A DNA stretch of 64,000 nt from Erigeron canadensis (Eukaryota; Streptophyta; Magnoliopsida; Asterales; Asteraceae): NCBI RefSeq assembly GCF_010389155.1, contig NC_057769.1, positions 15,500,735 to 15,564,734 of the forward strand. The letters run 5' to 3'. The notes beneath the pieces are model-generated. The model worked only from the letters and a program-made list of their open reading frames with translations. It searched no databases and was not told the DNA's origin. The position numbers and the translations under genes were made by a program. Below are positions 57,113-64,000 of the stretch, piece by piece. Each line of letters opens with the position of its first letter. Position 1 is the stretch's first letter.

Positions 57113-57964
57113 ACAAAGGAAGTGTCCCAACAGGGGGGGACGCGACAACACCAGATGAGAAGATGGATCCAGCTCCGTAACAAATAAAAGAAAGAGAGAA
57201 AAGCAAAAAAATCATCACGAAGCTATATCTCCGGAGTCAAATAACCCCCTGAAGATGCAGAGACTCTGAATAAACATGGAGCACCAAAAGAAAGCTAAGC
57301 AGTTAGGAACTTTACTATGTAATTCCTCCTGCTAATTATTACGGAAGTAAAAGCTTTCAAGGATCGATCAAAAATGTGCATAAGGAAATATACATGTATA
57401 ATAAAGACTTTATAGGGGACGCCCGATAACGCTTCCATAAAACAACAACGTCATAAGACAACTGCCATGAGACAATCATGTCATAAGGCGACTGTCATAA
57501 GACAAACAACAATGTCATAAGACGACTGTCATAAGACAAACAACAACGTCATAAGACGACTGCCATGAGACAATCACGTCATAAGGCGACTGTCATAAGA
57601 CACTATGAAATTTAACGACACTGTGGATTAATCTTAATTAAGATAAAAAGCGCAGTTTATATCACAAATAAAGCCTTGGGGACAATAAGGCAAATCTTGT
57701 GCGAATTCCAGCCTTAAGGAATAGTCTTGTAAAGGCAAAAGCCAATGATAGGCTGATCAGCATCTTAAAGGCAAACGCCATTAGATAGACCAAATAAAGA
57801 CCATATTTCTAGAAAACGGTTACTGGCCAGAGCTAACAACGAAGAAGAAGAAAAGGATCCACACCAGCAAAAACATCAACAAAGAAAATAAAGTAGCAAA
57901 AAAATCCAAAAAACTAGAAAAATGGATAAACAAGTTCAAGCAACAACAACCTATGCATTAGGAA
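57113..57964 (+). other. Element B tail: non-coding, no pol
   Basis: No protease, RT, RNase H or integrase motif was found on either strand. The region holds the GTCATAAG repeat (57441-57602) and A-rich sequence near the end. It is the visible end of B before element F. Confidence 0.65.
57441..57602 (+). repeat. GTCATAAGRCRACTG repeat array in the B tail
   Basis: Five copies of GTCATAAG followed by a CGACTG-like word, interspersed with CCATGAGACAAT and AACAACA. A longer unit of about 97 bp starting AACAACGTCATAAGAC is seen twice (57443 and 57540). Confidence 0.8.
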
Positions 57965-60220
57965 TGTAACAACCGACCCAGAAATGTTCTATTTAAGTTC
58001 TTAAAAATGTACATATGCCGCTAAATCGGTCAGACAGTCTAATTTATATGAGTTATAGACGTACTTTAGATGTTCATTATGTGCTTATGTGAACTTCAAA
58101 TTGATCTAAATATTAATATTGTACGACGAGTTTGTGATTACGTGCAATAAATATAATAAGTTCGGTTCGTAAATGTTAAAAGTTCCTAAAAGAGTTCAGC
58201 CTAAATTAATTGCAAAATGGTCCTTGTAGTTGTGAAATTTCATTTTTATGGTAAGGCATAAATAGAAAGTGTAAAACCCTAAAGTTCACTATTCTTCACC
58301 ACCTTCATCACCTCCTCACACTCACCACACCAAGAAACACACACTAAATTCATCTCCTAATTTCGGTTAGTTTGGGTGAAATCATTGATATCATTAGCTT
58401 CCTTGTAATCATCAAAACGTGTTTCTGTAATCGGTTTTGAGGTAACAACAACAAATCTTATGTTTTTGATGAAAAATTAAAAATAAACTTTTAGACTTGT
58501 GTTCTTGATGATTTGGTCGAATTTGATGTCAAAAACGTGTTAAAGATTGATGGGTTTACGTTTAAATGTGTCTAGTAACTGTTTTGTGATCAAATTTGGG
58601 TCGTAACATGCCTTAATCTTCAAAACTCGTGATTTTGTTAAGTTCAGTTTTATGTCCGTATGCCTGCAGCATCAAACGAAATTATCTTGTTCAAAACGAA
58701 ATTAGCTTAACGAACTTAAGGTTTAACTTCGTTCAGTTCAGTCCAACGAACTTAAGGTTTAACTTCGTTCAGTTCAGTCCAACGAACTTAAGGTTTAACT
58801 TCGTTCAGTTCAGTCCAACGAACTTAAGGTCTAACTTCGTTCTGTTCAGTCCAACGAATTTAAGGTCTAAGTTCGTTCAAGCTCAGTTCAAATAGACTTA
58901 AGGCTCACCTTCGTTCAGTTCATGTACGTAAAGTTCAGTTAAAACTATTTTGAGTCAAAATGTTCAAAGGACCAAATCATCAGTTCATCAAGGACATTTG
59001 TGATTTGAATAATCACTTAGACTAATATATGTACTTCTATATGGTTATTATGTGCATAGGAGTTCGGCAAGGCGTAATTGGATCTCGATAGATATACTTA
59101 TCTATCTTTGTACTTGTTCACTGTACTAGTTCTCTATATTGTACCAGATCACTGTGAGTTCACTTATTTCCCCTTTCGTACATTTTTAAAGTTCTTTATC
59201 GGGGACTGAAAAGCATGAAAACTATTTTGTACTTATATATATATACAGACTTATATATATATATATTTTCTTGACTGTACTACGTACTATCTTAAGACAG
59301 ACAGACTATTTTCAGACAGACTATGTACAGACAGACTATTTATGTTATGATACTTATTTTCTAAATGTGTGTTCTAGATCTTGAATGGGCAGGATCTTGA
59401 ATACATTCTTGTGTGTACTTATTGTCTATGTATGAGACCTAAGACTTACTGCTATCAATTCATCTCCCACCTGTTCTGGGAATGGACCGTAGGTATTATG
59501 GACAGCGCTGTTAGGGTAGGCCCATCCTCATTCTCCTCAGGACAGGAGAATGCATATTACCTAGACTTATTGATCACCTGTTCTGATCACATGCTCTGGT
59601 CACCGGTTCTGACCTAGTTCGTACTTATATACTATCTGATTACATGAGTTCCCTGAATTTTCATAGCTCGTTATGGCCAAGCGGTTTAGCAGTAATAATA
59701 GACATACATATTAAGTACATTACAGATTCTAAACTATTGTTATTACAGCAAGGTACATTTGACAGCCGTACAGACTATATGACTTGACTTTTATACATAC
59801 CGGTATTATGTAGATTTATAAAGTACTTTATGTGAATCTCACCAACTACTTTCGTAGTTGACCTTTGAACTTACATGCTTTTCAGGCTAGGTACTAGATC
59901 TTTAGCATAAGAGTCTTCCGTTCTAAGCGCATCCTTTTGGTGACGGTTCGTGCGTACAAGTCCTGGAGCTACGAAGGCCTTATTGCTATTCTAGTTCAAG
60001 TACTGTTCTATGAGACAATTGTTCTGTCCCATGAATTTGACTATCCTGATTCAGTTATATTCTGTAATAACATTTGTACTTCTGATCTAGCCTTAATTAT
60101 GATTTGTAATGACTTTGTTCTCTTGACCTTTGATTAATCTTAATGGCTGTGTTGAACTTGTACTGTGTGCATTTGTACTTGTCTGTGCATCCCGTATATT
60201 CCGCTTTAGCGGGGTGTTAC
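57965..60220 (+). repeat. 5' LTR of element F
   Basis: It starts TGTAACAACCGACCC and ends CGGGGTGTTACA-like (GGGGTGTTACA). It contains a 36-bp tandem repeat (58709-58920). A TATA-like CATAAATAGAAAG lies near 58257. The 3' LTR is outside the window. Confidence 0.85.
58709..58920 (+). repeat. 36-bp tandem repeat in the F LTR, each unit an imperfect hairpin
   Basis: Units start AACGAACTTAAGG at 58709, 58745, 58781, 58817 and 58853, with a degenerate sixth. Each contains AACGAACTTAA, a GGT loop and TTAACTTCGTT, arms that pair at 10 of 11 positions. The first three units are nearly identical and later ones drift. Confidence 0.88.
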
Positions 60221-60222
60221 AG

Positions 60223-60240
60223 TTGGTATCAGAGCCCATG
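60223..60240 (+). other. Primer binding site of F
   Basis: TGGTATCAGAGCCCATGG follows the LTR by two bases and matches the methionine-tRNA type. Confidence 0.88.
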
Positions 60241-60706
60241 GTTATAGTGAACACCGAGTTTTTCCCTAAGGAAAACTCGAGCTATAACTTGATTCCACTC
60301 TGAGGTGATCCTTTGACGACCGGTTTGAGTAGTAGGTACTTTTATCATAATTATATGTAACCTGATCAACTACATATAACTAAGATAAAAGCACCTAGGA
60401 CCTCAAGGTGCGTTATTGAGGGTGTCATCCAATTCCTAGAGCTCAATTAGGAACTTTGTTCAATATCGTTCATGTTCATTTGTTCTCTTCTGGTTCATTC
60501 GTGCTTGAGAGACTTACGTACTAGTACATCATCTATAGGCCTTAGAGCTTATACGATTATAGGTCCTTGACGTACGACCAACGACTGTTTTTATTTATAT
60601 AACGTGCTATCAATGATCATTATATACGCACCACGTGCTTGGAGTTACAGACTTATACGAATCGTAATCAAGTTCTTATTTCTTTTTTTTAGGGGCATAA
60701 GGAAGA
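60241..60706 (+). other. F leader
   Basis: A 466-bp untranslated leader with no additional frame, in contrast to E. A T-rich tract and AG (TTTCTTTTTTTTAG) occur at about 60680-60692 just before the gag ATG; this looks like a splice acceptor but may be chance. Confidence 0.6.
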
Positions 60707-63700
60707 ATGCCGCCTAAGAGAGGGAGAAAGCCAAAAGCCGTACCCACTGCCGAAACCGTCGTTGAGCCCGAGCCTCAACCTAATACTACTATCAACTTTA
60801 CTCTAGAAGATGTAGCAGATCTTATCACCAACCGCATGAATGCGATGATACCCAACATTGCTACTCAAGTTGCTCAGATGTTAGCGATCCCGTTGACTGA
60901 AGGCACCAAGAAGACGCAGGAAGAACAAGAGCAGAACCAAGTAGTGCACAGTGATTCTGAAGGTGCCAGTCAGATTAACACCAAGGTTGCTGCTGAGGGC
61001 AGAGTTACCCGCAACAGAGGTTGTTCATTCAGAACCTTCACTCAGTGCAAACCCCCAGTTTATACCGGAGAAAAGGGAGCTTCGGAGTTGTTGATGTGGT
61101 TTGAGAACATGGAGGAGGCTTTATATCACACAGAGACTGCAGAGGAGAAGATGGTTGAGCATGCCACTAGTCAGTTCGATGGTGCTGCCAGGTCATGGTG
61201 GACGGGCGTTGTTTCTACCGATGGCAGAAAGGCTGCATATGCTCACACTTGGGAAGAACTCCAGAAGATGATGAGAGCTGAGTTCTGCACCAAGGATGCA
61301 TTGCAAGAGTTAGAGCAGGAGTTTTGGGACTTAAAGATGAAGGGAATGGAGATAGAGAAGTATATCTTGAGGTTCAACGAGCTTGCCAGACTTGTACCAC
61401 ACCTAGCATCTACTGAGGAGAAGAAGATTGATCGCTTTATCTGGGGTTTGATCCCAGAAGTTCGTCGTGCCCTCACTAGCAAGGGTCCCAAGACTATGTC
61501 CAGAGCCACTGTATTGGCTAAGACTTTGACCAAGGACATCATCAGATCCGGGGATGTGTTGGAGAGTGTTGAGAGGGGAAAGAGAAAAGCTGAAGAGGTT
61601 GTTAAGAAGAAAGTTGAGCCCCCAAGTAAGAAGGGGAAGATATTGAAGAATTATGCTGTGACAACAGCACCTGAGCCGCCTAGGTATTCTGGAACTGCTC
61701 CTAAGTGTTCCCAGTGCTATCTTCACCACACTGGTGCTTGTCCCACCTGTTACAAGTGCCAAGGCATTGGGCACTTGGCTAAGTACTGCAATGTTGTGTC
61801 GACAAACATGATCAGAGCTAATCCTCCGCCAATGAACAGAAATCTTCAGATGAGGAATGACAGACTTCCTCCACCACCTCCTGCACCAGTTCAAAGAAAT
61901 CAGAATCAGATTCAGAACGCCCATGTTCAGCGTGATGCTCATCCACGCGGACCAAGACAGCAGAACCAGAACCGCCAACACCAGCAAAACCGACAGGGCC
62001 CTGCTAACGCTCGAGTTTTCGCTCTGAACGCTGAAGAAGCTCGTCAGAACCCACGGGTTGTGACAGGTACTTTTCTTCTGAACGATCATTACGCTTCAGC
62101 ACTATTTGACTCCGGTGCTGAACGTAGCTTTGTTGCATTAGACTTTAAAGCTAAGACTGACATGAGCACTGGCAGACTAAATGATAAGTATGTAGTAGAG
62201 TACGCCAGTGGCCAACTGTACGGCACTAATGAAATTGCTCTAAACTGTCCCTTGGTTTTAGTAGACAAGACTTTTACGATTGACCTAATTCCTGTTGAAC
62301 TGAGTAGTTTTGATGTTATCGTGGGAATGGACTGGCTATCCAAACACCACGCGACTATTTGTTGCCATGAGAAAACAGTTCATATACCACTCCAGAACAG
62401 TGAGATCCTGATAGTACAAGGCGATAAGTCCACGAACGAGCTAAAGATCGTCTCAGCCATGAAATTCCGCAAGTACTTAGACAAGAAAGACCATCTCGTG
62501 TACTTAGCTCATGTCATCGACAAAAGTGCTAAAGAACTTAAAGTTCAAGACATCCCCATTGTACGGGACTTTCCAGATGTCTTTCCTGACGATTTACCAG
62601 GTGTGCCACCTGTGAGACAAGTCGAGTTCAATATTGATCTTGTTCCCGGTGCAGCACCTGTCGCTAAAGCACCGTATCGTCTGGCTCCTCCTGAAATGCA
62701 AGAACTGTCCAACCAATTACAAGAACTCTTGAGCAAAGGCTTTATCCGTCCCAGTTCATCCCCTTGGGGTGCACCGATCTTGTTCGTTAAAAAGAAAGAT
62801 GGCTCAATGAGAATGTGCATAGACTATCGAGAACTGAACAAACTAACCATCAAGAACCGGTATCCTTTGCCTCGCATAGACGATCTATTTGATCAATTGC
62901 AAGGTGCCTCGTACTTTTCTAAGATCGATCTACGATCGGGCTATCACCAGATTCGTGTTCAAGATGGTGATGTCCCAAAGACAGCCTTTCGTACTCGCTA
63001 TGGTCATTACGAGTTCCTCGTTATGCCATTTGGTCTGACTAATGCTCCAGCTATTTTCATGGACTTGATGAATCGTGTCTGTCGTCCGTTCTTAGACAAA
63101 TTTGTGATCGTGTTCATTGACGATATTCTCGTATACTCCCGAAACAAGACCGACCATGAGCAACACTTACGTTCTGTTCTTCAACTCCTACGAAAAGAAG
63201 AGTTATATGCCAAATTTTCTAAGTGCGAGTTCTGGCTTCGCCAAGTACAGTTCTTAGGTCACATTGTAAACGAGGAGGGCATTCATGTTGATCCAACCAA
63301 GGTTGAAGCCATCAAGAAGTGGGAGGCCCCGATAACTCCCACTGAAGTTCGTAGTTTCCTCGGATTAGCTGGTTATTATCGTCGTTTCATCGAAAACTTT
63401 TCTAAGATCGCACTACCCTTGACACAATTGACGCAAGAGACTCGAGACTTCATTTGGAGTGATCAGCAAGAACAAGCATTCCAAACCATAAAAGACAAAC
63501 TGTGTAAAGCACCTGTCCTAGCTTTACCAGATGGCACTGAAGACTTTGTGGTGTACTGTGACGCTTCACATCAAGGTCTAGGCTGTGTACTGATGCAAAG
63601 AAGCAAGGTGATCGCCTATGCATCCAGACAACTCAAAGTGCACGAAAAGAACTATACCACCCACGACCTAGAACTTGGAGCAGTTGTGTTCGCTTTGAAA

Positions 63701-64000
63701 ATTTGGAGGCATTACTTATACGGAACCAAGTGTACTATCTTTACCGATCACAAGAGCTTGCAGCATCTATTCAACCAGAAAGAGTTGAACATGAGACAGA
63801 GGCGTTGGGTGGAATTGCTGAATGATTATGACTGTGAAATCAAGTACCATCCCGGAAAGGCGAATGTAGTAGCCGACGCGCTGAGCAGAAAAGAACGAGT
63901 CAAAATCTTATCCATTAAGGAGGCAGATCGTACAGACTTGAGGCAACTTGTGATCAAAGGCCAAGAGTTCGGCTTGAGATCGAAAGACAGTATAAAAGCT
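60707..64000 (+). CDS. F gag-pol polyprotein, intact but cut by the window end
   Basis: The frame opens at ATG 60707 ([10 protein letters not shown]) and stays open for 1098 codons. Gag has a basic start, the [20 protein letters not shown] core and a CCHC knuckle [14 protein letters not shown] at about residues 352-365, after CPTC at 348. Protease DSGAERSF starts at Asp 468. RT has [10 protein letters not shown] (Asp 741) and FIDDILVYS (Asp 805-806). RNase H has YCDAS (Asp 952), FTDHKSLQ and ADALSRK (Asp 1057). The integrase would follow beyond the edge. Gag and pol are one frame, unlike the broken E copy. This is the only undamaged pol in the window, so F could be an active source element. 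Confidence 0.93.
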   Translation, partial: MPPKRGRKPKAVPTAETVVEPEPQPNTTINFTLEDVADLITNRMNAMIPNIATQVAQMLAIPLTEGTKKTQEEQEQNQVVHSDSEGASQINTKVAAEGRVTRNRGCSFRTFTQCKPPVYTGEKGASELLMWFENMEEALYHTETAEEKMVEHATSQFDGAARSWWTGVVSTDGRKAAYAHTWEELQKMMRAEFCTKDALQELEQEFWDLKMKGMEIEKYILRFNELARLVPHLASTEEKKIDRFIWGLIPEVRRALTSKGPKTMSRATVLAKTLTKDIIRSGDVLESVERGKRKAEEVVKKKVEPPSKKGKILKNYAVTTAPEPPRYSGTAPKCSQCYLHHTGACPTCYKCQGIGHLAKYCNVVSTNMIRANPPPMNRNLQMRNDRLPPPPPAPVQRNQNQIQNAHVQRDAHPRGPRQQNQNRQHQQNRQGPANARVFALNAEEARQNPRVVTGTFLLNDHYASALFDSGAERSFVALDFKAKTDMSTGRLNDKYVVEYASGQLYGTNEIALNCPLVLVDKTFTIDLIPVELSSFDVIVGMDWLSKHHATICCHEKTVHIPLQNSEILIVQGDKSTNELKIVSAMKFRKYLDKKDHLVYLAHVIDKSAKELKVQDIPIVRDFPDVFPDDLPGVPPVRQVEFNIDLVPGAAPVAKAPYRLAPPEMQELSNQLQELLSKGFIRPSSSPWGAPILFVKKKDGSMRMCIDYRELNKLTIKNRYPLPRIDDLFDQLQGASYFSKIDLRSGYHQIRVQDGDVPKTAFRTRYGHYEFLVMPFGLTNAPAIFMDLMNRVCRPFLDKFVIVFIDDILVYSRNKTDHEQHLRSVLQLLRKEELYAKFSKCEFWLRQVQFLGHIVNEEGIHVDPTKVEAIKKWEAPITPTEVRSFLGLAGYYRRFIENFSKIALPLTQLTQETRDFIWSDQQEQAFQTIKDKLCKAPVLALPDGTEDFVVYCDASHQGLGCVLMQRSKVIAYASRQLKVHEKNYTTHDLELGAVVFALKIWRHYLYGTKCTIFTDHKSLQHLFNQKELNMRQRRWVELLNDYDCEIKYHPGKANVVADALSRKERVKILSIKEADRTDLRQLVIKGQEFGLRSKDSIKA

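Larger units (their letters stand above)
30201..57964 (+). mobile_element. Element B: Tat-type Ty3/Gypsy element with gag but no visible pol, heavily nested
   Basis: The 5' LTR (30201-30811), primer site and gag-like frame are clear. The body is interrupted by A2, D, E and a probable LTR C; their target duplications show that B sequence continues across each. Gag resumes at 56156 and ends near 57112. Then 57113-57964 has no protease or RT, although pol would normally follow gag directly. The next insertion (F) starts at 57965, so the 3' LTR is outside the window and the end given here is only the visible limit. Confidence 0.75.
57965..64000 (+). mobile_element. Element F: Ty3/Gypsy element, 5' half, runs off the window
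   Basis: A 2256-bp LTR (57965-60220) is followed by a methionine-tRNA primer site and an uninterrupted gag-pol frame. The gene order and RT type are close to E but the LTR is unrelated apart from the TGTAACA ends. It inserted in the tail of B; the candidate duplication would be AGGAA (57960-57964), which needs the other end. Nothing seen so far inactivates it. Confidence 0.9.

Noticed and set aside
58629..58895. Frame with repeated PTNLRFNFVQF units
   Set aside because: It is the translation of the 36-bp LTR tandem repeat in element F; the unit length keeps the frame open by arithmetic and the DNA hairpin explains the sequence.
60680..60706. Splice acceptor before the F gag start
   Set aside because: A T-run followed by AG is suggestive, but no donor could be assigned and chance is likely in this sequence.
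61403..62089. 228-codon minus-strand frame
   Set aside because: It is a shadow of the intact F gag frame on the other strand.

Overview
This window is repeat-dense plant nuclear DNA. It holds no complete cellular gene, rRNA, tRNA or CRISPR that I can support. The evidence for a plant is a set of LTR retrotransposons of plant-specific types: a Sirevirus-like Ty1/Copia family, a Tat-type Ty3/Gypsy family with a second (archaeal-type) RNase H, and chromovirus-like Ty3/Gypsy elements with 2.3-3.9 kb LTRs. A TIR-bounded MITE and Helitron-like ends lie in AT-rich intergenic DNA. The gag and pol proteins look like those common in Asteraceae, but that family assignment is only an impression.

Layout. 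(1) 1-2870 is AT-rich intergenic DNA with a 203-bp MITE (1717-1919). (2) 2871-27634 is one minus-strand Tat-type element, called A1 here, with target duplication ATTCC. It was split by three later insertions: a plus-strand Copia (4659-11500), a probable solo LTR (13075-14707, duplication CCCTT) and a minus-strand Copia of the same family (15331-26939, duplication GGATG). (3) 27635-30200 is AT-rich DNA with two head-to-tail Helitron-like units between a duplicated 150-bp segment. (4) 30201-57964 is the remains of a second Tat-type element, B. It has an LTR, a gag-like reading frame and a tail, but no pol. It is interrupted by a plus-strand second copy of family A (A2, 31492-37612, duplication GGTCC), a 3.0-kb solo LTR (D, 37743-40761, duplication CAAGA), a young 14.5-kb Gypsy element (E, 40963-55499, duplication CATAC) and a probable fourth LTR (C, about 55621-56132). 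(5) 57965-64000 is the 5' half of another Gypsy element, F. Its gag-pol frame is open from 60707 to the window edge.

How the parts relate. Both copies of family A go directly from the primer binding site into a protease-RT-RNase H-integrase frame with no gag, and both carry an antisense coiled-coil reading frame before the 3' LTR. Element B has gag but no visible pol, and shares LTR ends and primer-site type with A. The two look like halves of a split, trans-complementing retrotransposon system; this is a hypothesis. The Copia family carries an array of repeated GACGATCTT/AAGATCGTC hairpins in its leader, a regularly spaced series of TQT motifs resembling LC8 docking sites in its gag extension, and multiple polypurine tracts; the last two fit Sireviruses. 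Element E has nearly identical LTRs and an extra proline-rich frame with a C-terminal membrane anchor between its 5' LTR and gag.

Age order, from by-eye comparison of LTR pairs: A1 and A2 are older (several percent divergent), the minus-strand Copia is intermediate, and E is very recent (about six substitutions in 3.9 kb). A2, D, E and C all landed inside roughly 420 bp of original B sequence.
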